Positions 45,685 to 57,913 of a stretch of 64,000 bases of DNA are shown in pieces. The stretch is from positions 33,638,616-33,702,615 of the forward strand of contig CM055280.1 of NCBI GenBank assembly GCA_029237695.1, read 5' to 3'. The notes under the pieces are model-generated. The model saw nothing but the letters and a program-made list of their open reading frames with translations. It did no database searches and had not been told where the DNA came from. This DNA is from Conchocele bisecta (lineage: Eukaryota; Mollusca; Bivalvia; Lucinida; Thyasiridae). Position 1 is the stretch's first letter. Each line of letters starts with the position of its first letter. Position numbers and translations under genes: made by a program.

Positions 45685-46677
45685 ACATAAATTTTTTATT
45701 ACCACGTTTTGTTTCGTATACCCTGCGACATATTGTTTGTCCCGTTCTCCGTTCGCCTAACGTATTATGGAACGTCAAATCTGCAATACCACTCAGTTTA
45801 AGTTCATTAGTATATCTAAATAATTTAGAGCTAGCATTAACAATTTAGAGCTAGCTCCAATCATTTGAAGAGTCTCCTAAATCATTTACTTCAATTTGGG
45901 AACCTAAAAACAATTAATTAAATTCGGTGGAGACGAATGGGGGGGGGGGGGGTGGGGGGGGGGGGGGGTTGCATTCGAAAATTTGAATCGACTTTTTTAT
46001 TTAATAAAATAAATTTAATTAGCATAAAATATGTCCAGTGTTCTATGTAGTTTTTTTTGTGTGTGAGATACATTTGTCTGAAACTCAAATAATTAATGCT
46101 AGCTCTAAATAATCATTAGAGCCAGCAGTAAATATTTAGAGCTATCTCCAAATCATTTGACAAGCTCTCTAAATCATGTGGATCTAGCTATAATGTGTAA
46201 TGCTAGCTCTAATTATTCAGAGCTATCACTAATTATTTGCGTTTACGTAGATTCGGCGGTCCAGGAACGCCAAATCTTTTAACTCAAATAGTTGATGGTA
46301 GTCAGGAACGCCAAATCTTTTAACTCAAATAGTTGATGGTAGTCAGTAACGCCAAATCTAGATAAACTCAAATAATTAAGTCTAGCTGTAAATAATAATA
46401 AATTACAAACGACTTATTTTCTGTACATATGTCCTCATGTGATAAGGCACACCGTGGTAATATCTACTGAATGGAGTCTTTATAATACCTGGATCTTGGT
46501 CTGATAAAATCACCCTTATTTACACCAGGCAACACCCCACCCCCTGAATCCGCCACTGAATTAGGAGTTTATGTAGATTTGGCGTTCCATAGTAGAAAGG
46601 GCTTAGATTGCTATAGCACAGTATGGTCACTATACTTTGTGGTAATCATCGCGCGACTTGGCTGCGATATACCAGTA
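45685..46677. repeat. tandem ~1.03-kb unit, first copy (agctag palindromic repeat)
   Basis: Contains tagagctagcattaacaatt, a poly-G run, ctctaaataatcattagagc palindromes and two 41-bp repeats (ggaacgccaaatcttttaac). Repeated at 46750-47730. Bases up to about 46030 are noisy, the rest matches almost exactly. Confidence 0.75.
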
Positions 46678-46749
46678 TCCGGTGTGGTCTAGTGGTTAGG
46701 ATTCCTGGTTTTCACCCAGGCGGCCCGGGTTCGATTCCCGGCACCGGAA
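46678..46749 (+). tRNA. tRNA-Glu (UUC)
   Basis: Same 72-nt sequence as at 35665, anticodon TTC, all stems paired, followed by aacatatttttt (terminator). Upstream ggctgcgataTaccagta flank is shared with 49549 and 50021. Confidence 0.97.
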
Positions 46750-47730
46750 CATATTTTTTATTACACTTTTTGTTCGTATCCCTGCGACATATTTGTCCGT
46801 CTCCGTTCGCCTAAGTATATGGAACGTCAAATCTGCAATACACTCAGTTAATTCATTCTATATCTAAATAATTAGAGCTAGCATTAACAATTTAGAGCTA
46901 GCACCAATCATTTGAAGAGCTCTCTAAATCATATCATTTGGAACTAAAACAATTAATTATTTGGTGGAGCCGAAGGGGTGGAGGGGGAGGGGGGGGGGGG
47001 GGGGGTGTGCAGTCGAAATTTGAACGACTTATTTATAATAAATATTTATGCATAAATATGTCCAGTGTTCTATGTAGTTTTTTTTGTGTGTGAGATACAT
47101 TTGTCTGAAACTCAAATAATTAATGCTAGCTCTAAATAATCATTAGAGCCAGCAGTAAATATTTAGAGCTATCTCCAAATCATTTGACAAGCTCTCTAAA
47201 TCATGTGAATTTAGCTCTAATGTGTAATGCTAGCTCTAATTATTCAGAGCTATCAACAATTATTTGCGTTTACGTAGATTCGGCGGTCCAGGAACGCCAA
47301 ATCTTTTAACTCAAATAGTTGATGGTAGTCAGGAACGCCAAATCTTTTAACTCAAATAGTTGATGGTAGTCAGGAACGCCAAATCTTTTAACTCAAATAG
47401 TTGATGGTAGTCAGGAACGCCAAATCTAGATAAACTCAAATAATTAAGTCTAGCTGTAAATAATAATAAATTACAAACGACTTATTTTCTGTACATATGT
47501 CCTCATGTGATAAGGCACACCGTGGTAATATCTACTGAATGGAGTCTTTATAATACCTGGATCTTGGTCTGATAAAATCACCCTTATTTACACCAGGCAA
47601 CACCCCACCCCCTGAATCCGCCACTGAATTAGGAGTTTATGTAGATTTGGCGTTCCTTAGTAGAAAGGGCTTAGATTGCTATAGCACAGTATGGGCACTA
47701 TACTTCGTGGTAATAATCGCGCGACTCGGA
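46750..47730. repeat. tandem ~1.03-kb unit, second copy
   Basis: Same order of parts as 45685-46677, with three 41-bp repeats (47291, 47332, 47373). Ends with another copy of the tRNA upstream flank (cactatacttcgtggtaata) that has no tRNA after it. Confidence 0.75.
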
Positions 47731-48720
47731 ATCAATTGTGCATCTTACTCAGTCAAGTTTGCAATTTCTTGCAACTCGTGATCACTGACAGGTAAGTTCG
47801 CAAATACTACACGTACCGGTGAGTTCATACAATAAAGTTATAATATAATTATGTTTGTTACTGACTCGTGGGATAGCGTATCAGTAACTAGTATGTTTTT
47901 GCCAGAAACTTCTTTCATGGACAGGCCATATTGCTTCAGCAGCAGTAAAATATGGTGTGATTTGTGACGACATGAACAGAGTATTTATTTCTTGGATATG
48001 AGAGGCAAGTGATCTTACTCCACTTGAACAGTCAGTCCGTACACATAACGAAATCGTTTCCAGCCAAATAACATGCCTCATTATTCATGTTCAATCATGA
48101 GCATATTAGTTTTCTACGAGAATGAATCAATGATATGGAATCATTAGCCATTGACTTGCCTTTGTGACATACCATAATGCAGTGTCACTGGCTTTGTCAA
48201 GTCATAATATGGCAATTTCAACAAATGAAACGCAATTTGGACCATCAAGGCACTGATCACGTATATATTGACACACAGGAGTTGTGATCTCTTAAGACCA
48301 TATGGTAATCGTAAATAATGACAATGACCATGGAACAATTGTATTTACTGCCTTTTCAACGTGGCCCTTTTTCTACAGTTTCCTGCATACAATTCTGTAT
48401 TATGTATAGCGTGTATTCAACCTCTCCAACAGTGTTATGGCAATCAATTTGAGATGTTACACACGTCGTCTACACATACTGAACATGTGCACATGGTTTT
48501 TTAATACCGAACAAGTCATTTAATCACACAAATACTGTCTTTTCGACAGTTCTTCTGCACTTTCCTGTTATGGGTATATATTTTATGTAAGCAACTCCTT
48601 TGACCGCATTTTGAGTGTGATTGTGCCAGCACTGCCTTTCAGGAACACCACCAGATTGGAGACTCTAATGCAGATGATGGTGGAACTGATTGAAAGCACT
48701 GTATCCATTAAATATTTAGA
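47731..48720 (-). pseudogene. Ty3/gypsy-like pol fragment, copy 2
   Basis: Decayed minus-strand coding remnants. Reading across frames shows a reverse transcriptase piece with YLRLPYGLKRSQ and then DQCLDGPNC (about 48340-48210), and an RNase H end with GLSMKEVSGKNILVTDTLSH (about 47960-47890). Stops and frameshifts throughout; no integrase part and no LTR seen. Closely matches 53146-54060, including the adjoining agctag repeats, so one is a duplication of the other. Confidence 0.7.
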
Positions 48721-48883
48721 GCTAGCTCCAACTCATTTGAAGAGCTTTCTAAATCACTTGGATCTAGCTCTAAATATGTAGTGCTAGGTCTAATTATTTA
48801 GAGTTAGCAATCATTATTTGTGTTTATGTAGATTCGGCGTTCCGGGAACGCCAAATCTACATAAACTCAAATAATTAATGCTA
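48721..48883. repeat. agctag palindromic repeat
   Basis: ttagagctagctccaactca, gtagattcggcgttccggga and the inverted ggaacgccaaatctacataa terminus abut here. Confidence 0.65.
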
Positions 48884-48910
48884 GCCCGGGTTCGATTCCC
48901 GGCACCGGAA
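48884..48910 (+). pseudogene. 3' fragment of tRNA-Glu
   Basis: The last 27 nt of the tRNA (T-arm ggttcgattcc and acceptor strand) joined directly to the agctag repeat; the downstream flank is that of the intact genes. Confidence 0.8.
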
Positions 48911-49184
48911 CATTGTTTTTATTACATTTATTTTCCGTATCCGTACGAAATATTTGTCGCCTGTCCGACAAATGTGTCCAGTATTCTATCAGTGGTGGGT
49001 GGGTGGTGCCGTTTGCATGTTTGAAGGTTTTTTTGTGGGAGATACATTTGTCTGCATGCACAGTTCGCATCCTAATACAATTATACACTTATTGAATTAA
49101 TAAATATGGGAATTAGACTGTGTGATTAATTCCATGTGGTTTACCAACCGGCCACACCTTCCACCCCAAGTATATGGAACACTA

Positions 49185-49548
49185 AATCTACAGACACTCA
49201 AATAATTAATGCTAGCTTTCAATAATTTAAGCTAGCATTAAAGGTGGGTTCCCTCAAATTATGTAAAAACTACATATTTACGGATGGAACGCCAACTCTA
49301 CATAAACTTAAATAATTAATGCATTAAATATTTAGAGCTAGCATTAAATATTTAGAGCTCTCTAAATCATGTGGATCTAGCTCTAAATATGTAATGCAAG
49401 GTCTAATTATTTAGAGCTAGCATTAATAATTTGAGCTTATGTATATTTGGTGTTCCATATAAGTAGAAAAGCCTTCGATTGTTAGAGCACGGTATGGGCA
49501 CTATCCTTCGTGGTAATAAGCGAGCGACTCGGCTGCGATATACCAGTA
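49185..49548. repeat. agctag palindromic repeat plus tRNA 5' flank
   Basis: ggaacactaaatctac, tagagctagcattaaatatt, gtgttccatataag, then the shared tRNA upstream flank from about 49470. Confidence 0.65.
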
Positions 49549-49620
49549 TCCGGTGTGGTCTAGTGGTTAGGATTCCTGGTTTTCACCCAGGTGGCCCGGG
49601 TTCGATTCCCGGCACCGGAA
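49549..49620 (+). tRNA. tRNA-Glu (UUC)
   Basis: As the other copies but with one C-to-T change in the variable region (ccaggtggcccggg). All stems pair. Followed by tatatgttttatt. Confidence 0.96.
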
Positions 49621-50020
49621 TATATGTTTTATTACATTTGTTCGTATCCGTACGACTTATTTGTCCGTCCGTCCGCCTGTCCGATATTTTGCAGAAAATA
49701 TGTCCAGTATTCTATTGTTTTTTTTATGGGAGATACATTTGTCTGAAACTCAAATAATTAATGCTAGCTCTAAATAATAATTAGAGCTAGCATTAACTAT
49801 TTAGAGCTAGCTCCAAATAATTTGAAGAGCTCCCTAAATCATGTGGATCTAGCTCTAAATATGTAATGCAAGGTCTAATTATTTAGAGCTAGAATTAATA
49901 ATTTGAGCTTATGTATATTTGGTGTTCCATATAAGTAGAAAAGCCTTCGATTGTTAGAGCACGGTATGGGCACTATCCTTCGTGGGAATAAGCGAGCGAC
50001 TCGGCTGCGATATACCAGTA
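49621..50020. repeat. 472-bp tandem unit spacer
   Basis: Downstream flank, agctag palindromes and the upstream flank of the next tRNA; repeated almost exactly at 50093 onward, giving a 472-bp tandem unit. Confidence 0.75.
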
Positions 50021-50092
50021 TCCGGTGTGGTCTAGTGGTTAGGATTCCTGGTTTTCACCCAGGTGGCCCGGGTTCGATTCCCGGCACCGGAA
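50021..50092 (+). tRNA. tRNA-Glu (UUC)
   Basis: Identical to 49549-49620, including the C-to-T change, exactly 472 bp downstream: a recent tandem duplicate. Confidence 0.96.
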
Positions 50093-50515
50093 TATATGTT
50101 TTATTACATTTGTTCGTATCCGTACGACTTATTTGTCCGTCCGTCCGCCTGTCCGATATTTTGCAGAAAATATGTCCAGTATTCTATTGTTTTTTTTATG
50201 GGAGATACATTTGTCTGAAACTCAAATAATTAATGCTAGCTCTAAATAATAATTAGAGCTAGCATTAACTATTTAGAACTAGCTCCAAATAATTTGAAGA
50301 GCTCTCTAAATAATGTGGATCTAGCTCTAATGTTTAATGCTAGCTCTAATTATTTAGAGCTGGCAATAATTATTTGAGTATATGTAGATTCGGCGTTCCA
50401 GGAACTCCAAATCTACATAAACTCAACTAATGCTAGATCTAAATATTCAATGCTAGCTCTAATGATGTAATGCTATTTGAAGAGCTCTCTAAATCATTTG
50501 GAACTTAGTGTATAC
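50093..50515. repeat. agctag palindromic repeat
   Basis: Continuation of the tandem unit, then diverging copies of tagctctaattatttagagc and ggaactccaaatctacataa. Confidence 0.65.
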
Positions 50516-50520
50516 TGTTA

Positions 50521-50879
50521 TAATTCCAGCACAAAAATATTTACACAATTCCCTAACATTTGATTGGTCCGTAGCAAGTCTCTGTCCAAAATGTATATCC
50601 CAGTAAACTCCCACGCCGAACTACTTTCCGTAACCGTGAGGCGCAGTTAAAATAATTCTTAAGAAAACGTAAAATAAACAGATTTTCTTGATGAATTTAT
50701 TTCAAATGCTGGAATTATAAGGAATGTATGGCCTTTTTGTGGACTTTATCGGGGATATAAACTTGGAAAAGTCGCGGGAATACTGGACGAGGCCTTCCGG
50801 CCTTCGTCCAGTATTCACGCGACTTTTCCAAGTTTATACCCCGATAAATTCCACAAAAATGCCATTCATTCCTATAATG
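50521..50879. mobile_element. family N element, copy 2
   Basis: Matches 35921-36276 from attccagcacaaaaatattt through the whole hairpin (50714-50877). Boundaries agree at both ends, so the pre-hairpin 190 bp belongs to the element. Confidence 0.7.
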
Positions 50880-51313
50880 TCGCTATTTTAGGTTTTGTTA
50901 TATTTTTGCTACATTGTTTGAACCAATGTGTTATATCTATAGACCACATACAACAAAACTGGGGTTCGTTCCATTTTTTTATATAAGCCATATGGCCGCC
51001 ATCTTGAAATTCAAAATGGCCGCCATTGGAATTTATATTTTGAGGTCAAAGTCGTTATGTGTGGTGTTTTTGCAGGGGAAAATACATTATTATGGACAAG
51101 AAATATTGGCAGGATGTGTTCAATACATTTTGAGATACCAGCCGTTTTGATTTTGAACACAGTCTGCTGAGAATATTGCTAACTGGTAATGTGTAACTTA
51201 CGAGTAATCTTTATTATCAAACTGGCCACCGAAACTAAGTGTGTTATGTACATCGCCACATCAAAGATTTGTGGCACATTCTAGTATTTCTGTGGCTGTA
51301 GTTATGTTCTTTC
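50880..51313. other. non-coding spacer with atggccgccat motifs
   Basis: catatggccgccatcttgaa and aaaatggccgccattgg occur here; these motifs recur between 51700 and 52080, at 54470 and at 54990. Confidence 0.4.
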
Positions 51314-51601
51314 CAGGGGCGGCGGAAGCGGGGGGGGGGGGGTGGATGGCCGAGCCCCCGCCCAATAATTCTGTAAATTTTGGATTTTTTATTCTAATAT
51401 ATTTGTGTAATCATGAGTACCGGGAACTTTGCTGAGAACTTTGCTGAGAATGCAGGAAATGGCGTTTCACACCACTTGGATTTCAAAAATTTACGGGGGG
51501 GGGGGGCATGCACCCGGACCCACCAAGCGCTATCGGGCACTTCGGGCCCTCAACATTAGGCCCCCCCCCGCCCCAATAATGTTCGGCTTCCGCCGCCTAT
51601 G
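51314..51601. mobile_element. family T-related element, copy 3
   Basis: CAGGGGCGGCGGAAGC to GGCTTCCGCCGCCTATG, 5-bp duplication CTTTC. Shares the interior ctgagaatgcaggaaatggc with the element at 59293. Confidence 0.7.
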
Positions 51602-52479
51602 CTTTCAAATGATATTGTGATTGGGACGTGTGTGTGTCTGCGTGAAAACATATCTATATACAACATATAACACAAGTTGGTTCCATTTTTTTAAGAGCCG
51701 CTTGGCCGCCATTTTAATTTAAAAAATGGCCGCCATTGAAATTAATTTATATTTAACGTCAACGTTAAAAAATTAAAAAATGGCCGCCATTGAAATTAAT
51801 TTATATTTAACGTCAACGTTATATGTGGTGTTTTTTATTATTATTTATTATGGATAAGAAATATTGGCATAATTATTTCAGTATATTTTAAAATGGCGGC
51901 CATATTATTTTTAAAATGGACGCCATTTAAACTTGACAATGTAATATTTATTATACATGTTTAATGCAGTGGTGATATTTGTTTCTTCTGCTTATACTCA
52001 TAATACAATGACCACAAACTGTTCAGATTATTGTTAACTAGTACTGTGGTACCAGACGCTATTATCATCAAAATGGCCGCTGGAAATAAGCGTGTCACAT
52101 ACATGGCCACTTCAAGGATTTACATCTATTACGTATTGTTGAATTACGTATGTACATGTATTACGTATTTTTGTGGCTTATTCGTGTAGTTATGCTTCTT
52201 CAAATGATATCTTGGTCAGCGAATGTGTTTTCCTTTAAAATAAGGAGATGAAAATATGGCAAACCATCCATTTTATCCAATAAAGTGTATATTATGGTAG
52301 TGTATATTGCATTGCAATGGTAAATACTCATGTTCTCCATTGCTTCATGAGAAAGCGTCTGTTACGGAGATATGATGCACAATCTGCAGTCTGTAAGATC
52401 TGGCATTGTGCTAGCAGGCTGCAACTGGTCTCACCAGTTTGCTGTCTTTATGGAGTCCAGCTTGGTCGCCAATGTTTAG
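51602..52479. other. non-coding stretch with direct repeats
   Basis: aaaatggccgccattgaaat followed by taatttatatttaacgtcaa occurs twice in tandem (51720-51830). No gene. Confidence 0.45.
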
Positions 52480-54060
52480 CTATTTTAATTTTAAAGCTAC
52501 TATGATTTTATCATATTGTTTCTTGCTCTGTTGATGACTGGATCTGATCTTGTCACAAATCGAAACATGTATTGGTAATACCTGCTCACAAGTGCTCAGT
52601 AAACTGGATAGAAGCCGCTGTCCCATCAATAACTGTGCAGGTGACCATTCCGTGCCGGTTATGGGAGTTTTGATATTCCAGTATACCCAAATATAGGTAT
52701 GTACATTCACCTTTTGTTTTTACGAAACTGTGTTGCGCAATGATTACTGTTCGCCCAGCTAACCCACTGGACCTTGGCTACTTCAGCTGACACATGTGTA
52801 CTTGGTACACTATGCGTACTGTAAATCCATGTGGAAATGCTTGTAGCAACAGTTTACCATGGGTGGCCTGGTACATAGTGTGATATCAATGTTTCTTTGG
52901 CATTTCAGTTTCTATCTTCAATCTTCCTACCATTTTACCAGAACATAATATCTTGCGCTCGTATAAGACATATCTGAATGCCGAGATGGACATTGTGCAC
53001 GGCTTGCAACATTTTGGACGCGAGAGGAGTCAGAATTATGTGTTTAGATCCTTTAAGTTTATCTCTGTAATCCCATAACGCCACTATTTTCTGCGGACAT
53101 TGCTTTCTATTGTTGAGTTATCCATTTAGACTGGTTTTTCTAGCAGAATCGATTGTGAATCTTACTCAGTCAAGTTTGCAATTTCTTGCAACTCGTGGTC
53201 ACTGACAGGTAAGTTCGCAAATACTACATGTACCTGTGAATTCATACCCTTAATAATATTTGTTTGTTTCTGACTCGTGGGATAGCGTATCAGTAACTAG
53301 TATGTTTTTGCCAGAAACTGGTTTCATGGACAGGCCATATTGCTTCAGCAGCAGTACAATATCCTGTAATTTGTGACGACATGAACAGAGTATTTATTTC
53401 TTGGATATGAGAGGCAAGTGAGCTTACTCCACTTGAAAAGTCAGTCCGTACACATAACGAAATATCTTTCCAGCTAAATAACATGCCTCATTATTCATAT
53501 TCAATCATGAGCATATTAGCTTTCTGCCATTGACTTGTGGCATACCATAATGCAGTGTCTCTGGCTTTGTCAAGTCATAATATGGCAATTTCAACAAGTG
53601 AAACGCAATTTGGACCATCAAGGCACTGATCAGGTATATATTGACACACTGGAGTTGTGATCTCTTAAGACCATATGATAATCGTAAATAATGACAATGA
53701 CCATGGAACAATACTGCCTTTTCAACGTGGCCCTATTTCTACAATGTCCTGCATACAATTCTGTATTATGTATAGAGTGTATTCAACCTCTCCAACAGTG
53801 TTATGGCAATCAATCCGAGATGTTACACACGTCGTCTACACATACTGAACATGTGCACATGGCGTTTTAATGCCGAAAAAGTAATTTAATCACAAAAATA
53901 ATGTCTTTTCGACAGTTCTTCTGCACTTTCCCGCATACAAGTTTTTATGGGTATATATTTTATGTAAGCAACTCCTATGACCGCATTTTGAGTGTGATTG
54001 TGCCAGCACTGCCTTTCCATCAGGATGGAGGCTCTAATGCAGATGATGATGGAACTGTTT
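52480..54060 (-). pseudogene. Ty3/gypsy-like pol remnant, copy 1
   Basis: Retrotransposon polyprotein remains in the correct order on the minus strand: reverse transcriptase (about 53711-53505, LRLSYGLKRSQ), RNase H end (about 53370-53290, matching copy 2), integrase zinc-finger-like piece (about 53050-52960, VHLGIQICLIRAQDIMFW) and integrase C-terminal region (52710-52480, ITGTEWSPAQLLMGQRLLSS). Frames are broken by stops and shifts, and no LTRs or primer-binding site were found. Inactive. Confidence 0.75.
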
Positions 54061-54065
54061 GAAAG

Positions 54066-54420
54066 CACTGTATCCATTAAATATTTAGAGCTAGCTCCAA
54101 ATCATTTGAAGAGCTTTCTAAATCACTTGGATCTAATTATTTAGAGTTAGCAATAATTATTTGTGTTTATGTAGATTCGGCGTTCCAGGAACGCCAAATC
54201 TACATAAATTCAAATAATTAATGCTAGCTCTAAATATTTAATGCTAGCTCTAATTATTTAATGCCATATGAAGAGCTCTCTAAATCATTTGGAACTAGCT
54301 CCAAATATTTAATGCTAGTTCTAATTATTTAGAGGTAGCATTAATGATTTCAGTTTATGCAGATTTGGCGTGCCATAGAAGTAGAAAAACCCTCGATTGC
54401 TAGAGCACGATATGGTGTGG
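54066..54420. repeat. agctag palindromic repeat plus tRNA flank without tRNA
   Basis: ttagagctagctccaaatca, aacgccaaatctacataaat, then tagatttggcgtgcca and a copy of the tRNA upstream flank (tggtaataaacgagcgattc) that runs into unrelated DNA. Confidence 0.65.
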
Positions 54421-57400
54421 TAATAAACGAGCGATTCGGGTGCGATATACTAGACATCAAAATGGCCGCCCAAATAGTGACTCTACATGGAAAAACCGAC
54501 ATGTTCGTGCATATGCAACATAAACTAGCTCTGTGTATGTGTTTGTTACTGAATGGCTTCACAAAATCAATTTGTATCATGGTATGACATTTAATGTAAT
54601 AGCATATTAGATTATTTACTAACTTAAATTCCAAGATGGCCGCCAATAATTACATATGTGAACTTTTCAAATGAATAACTTGTACATTGCCACGACTCCA
54701 CTCCAGACTCGGGGATTATCATTTCAACATTGTTGTTTACAAACAAGTGCTCAAAGTGGGTTATACCTTTCAAATATACACGTTTAGATATGGGTCTACA
54801 CTCAAGTTGTGCTGTTTGGGGGCAGTTTCAATGTCATCCATGGGTCAAATCAAGACAAAAAGCTTAGTTTTCCTGCATTTTACTATTTGAAGGCATGCAT
54901 GTAAAAAGACAGTGTCGAGCATGACCTGTTATTAATTGGCTATACTATATTTTTAGTAATTCAGTTAGGTATAAATGTAGAAATAAATATTCAAGATGGC
55001 CGCCAAACTGCAAAATATGCAATAAAATGTAATTTTGCTACGTAGAATAACCTGTCCTAAATATGTTATTTATGTCTTTTATACCATTTATGTATGGTAT
55101 GATATGTCATTTACAATTATACAATGACATGCCATTTACTAATTTTGGCCGCCGTTAGACACAAATGCACAGTGTTCAAATGATTAAATGTCTCATTGTG
55201 ATATTTCCTGGGATGTACACGTACATGTTAAGTGAAATACGTTTAGTTCAAGTTGTGTGTACTATTATGATACATTATGGGTCATTGTGTTTGATCAGTA
55301 AATCTGCCCATGAGGTAGTACCCCAGACTACATTTGATGTTCAAAGAAGCAAACGCAGTGAGTCATTTTCACAGCTATGGTTAGAGAAATTTGCATATGT
55401 CTCGCATATGGTTGTCAGACCAAAATTGTGAAAAAGTCGTTGATTCATTTGCTAACAACAGTACAGTTATTCACCTACCAATGTGTTCACCATCAGAATG
55501 ATCGGGAAATATTAGATAACAACATACCCAATATGACATATGTATAGAAACAAACACTTGTTACCACACTCCTCTGGATTGGTTTTAATTTAATTTAAAT
55601 TTAATTATAATTGCATGTAGGCCGCACCACTAATTTCATAGGTGGTAAATACATTACACTGTGGATTTGCTCAACAATGTACTCTCGCCATGGCTTATAC
55701 TGTTCGCGTGTCGGTTAATTCTCTTGCATTACAATATCGATACTGTCCAACAAACATTAACATGTGATTAAAATGAAGTTATGTTGATTTAGCAGAGAAT
55801 CTTTCAATCACACAATTATTCCCAACAAAGAACATGATAATGTTTTCAATATCAAAACAAAGATCATGCTGAATTACCTGCAAATTACTGCATTGTGATG
55901 CTGAAGACAATGACAAATTGAAACATATATCGATTAACAGCATCACCGACAATGTTACGTGCTGATGGAGAGTCATTCTTGCGTGTAGATATGACTTGTT
56001 TCTCGTTTTGAGCATGCAATTCAAGGATTTATGAGCGTAATACGATGCCAGTTGTATCATTCGGTGTGATGCACATAATTTAAATTGATGTCTTACATGC
56101 ACGGTTTAGCCTTACTGTATTACAGTTTACGTGTACCTGATATTGCAGCTTAATGCTTCGTTAGACTAGAGCGTTCCCTAACATGAACTGTGCATGATAT
56201 GCGGAAGCCACTTCATGCATAGAAGAGAAGACAATTTTCACCGGGCGTAGTATGTTGATAATTATATGACCATCATTAGGAGAATGGCATTGCGTGTATA
56301 CTGCATAGTAGAATGACAATTGTTTATGTAATATATGTTCTATCAGATCAGGAAATTAGGTTTTATACTTTCACTATTTTCCTGTCCAATTGTGACATAA
56401 AATCATCATGTGAATGAAACTCCAGACAGTTCTGGATACAGGATAGCTCTGACATAGCGGAAACAAGCTATCTATATTGTATTTAAACACTTTTAATAGT
56501 AATACACACTGCTAAAAAGGATCATAACACTCTGTTATTTCAACTAATCTCCACAACTGGATCACCATATTTGGTGAGAGTGACATACATGTATGTCCAG
56601 ATGCGACGTTGAATATTATGATGTGACATTTATCATTCATCATAATCCTGTGCTATTCTGTCCAAGAAACCACACTATGCCCAAACAGGTGTCTGGCATT
56701 TACTTTTAGGAGATGAAACAATCTGTATATATCTCCAAGTAACACATACATATTTCTATATATAAGGGAATTTGTTTGCAATAGTGAATTTGTTGTATTT
56801 TACAGTGGCTGGTTAACTACAACTACAGTACGTTTATTTGTAGAATATAAAGAGCTACATGTACCTTCATAATGTCAATAGAGACAGCAAAACAAAAACA
56901 CAACAAATGAGACATAGAGAACCATGACAACGGGTAAAGCGGTCTCCAGACCCGACCAAAAATGCAATCGTATATAAAACTGACAAATAAAACAATAACA
57001 GTGTTTAGTAATGTTGATAATGCGATGTATGACAGTTGTCACAGTGGTATTGTTATCTGCAGATATCTGGAGAATATGAAGCATTCTTATTGAAGAAAAT
57101 CAATTCTGCTGATTAATTAGTCCACACTAAAATATAAGAGACTGCATATGTTTCTTCATTGCTGATTTTGATACAGAAATATGTCATACTTTGCGTTATT
57201 CCATTCTACGTCTTAAACAAATATTATTTCTGACTTAAGCCAAAAGAAATCGTCAGAAATATCGGTGATTGTTTGTCCCTCTGGGAACACTATACATGTA
57301 GTCGCCTTCATCTAGTTAATAATCCATATTATAGAACCAAATCTATATTAAGGATCAGAGATGCTGGCCCTTGAATATCCGTGATGTGTGCCAAGTATGC

Positions 57401-57842
57401 ATGTGATTTGTGCTGTCATGTTACAATGTGTATACACTGGAAGGTATTGTCCTACTGTTTCTTCCATGACACCATGGTGAAATGAAAACGTTCTATTAAA
57501 TAGTCATGTTAAGTGACTTGATTATCAGCCTGTCCAAGGCCTGCATGCTTTGCTTTATTCCAAAGGAATAATAGTCACCACACATATCTAATTATATTGT
57601 CTATTATATACGTTCGGTGTGTGGTCGGTTGCGATCACGCGAAGGATAATGTAACGGTCAGTGTTTCTCTTCACCGGAATGCCGACATGGTTTATACCTC
57701 ATTTGTATCATAGCCCAAAGACCTTCAGCATTATATACGCACCTGCTATAATTTCCAATACCAAGTTGTTGTTCTGTGTATCTAAAGGGGTGGAGCTTAG
57801 AATGTGGTGTAACTAAAGGGGTGGAGCCTAATGTAATGAGAT
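54421..57842. other. longest repeat-poor stretch; no gene seen
   Basis: AT-rich, few recognisable repeats. Frames of up to 107 codons (55779-56102, minus) show no domain or coding pattern. Could hold intronic or intergenic DNA of an unseen gene. Confidence 0.4.
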
Positions 57843-57913
57843 GCCGTGCAATAATTGCCGTGCGTGTATCTGAAACGTATGTGCACTTACACGCACGGCA
57901 ATTATTGCACGGC
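57843..57913. repeat. 71-bp hairpin
   Basis: gccgtgcaataattgccgtg and its reverse complement with a ~18-bp loop. Confidence 0.65.

Noticed and set aside
49479..50229. Two identical 92-codon frames (also 46623-46814, 35679-35882, 61888-62076)
   Set aside because: They read through tRNA-Glu genes (RIPGFHPGGPGSIPGT is the tRNA translated) and their flanks.
55779..56102. 107-codon minus frame
   Set aside because: No recognisable motif, biased toward chance composition, no splice or start support.
57780..57840. Short direct repeat of taaaggggtggagc
   Set aside because: Only two copies and no further structure.
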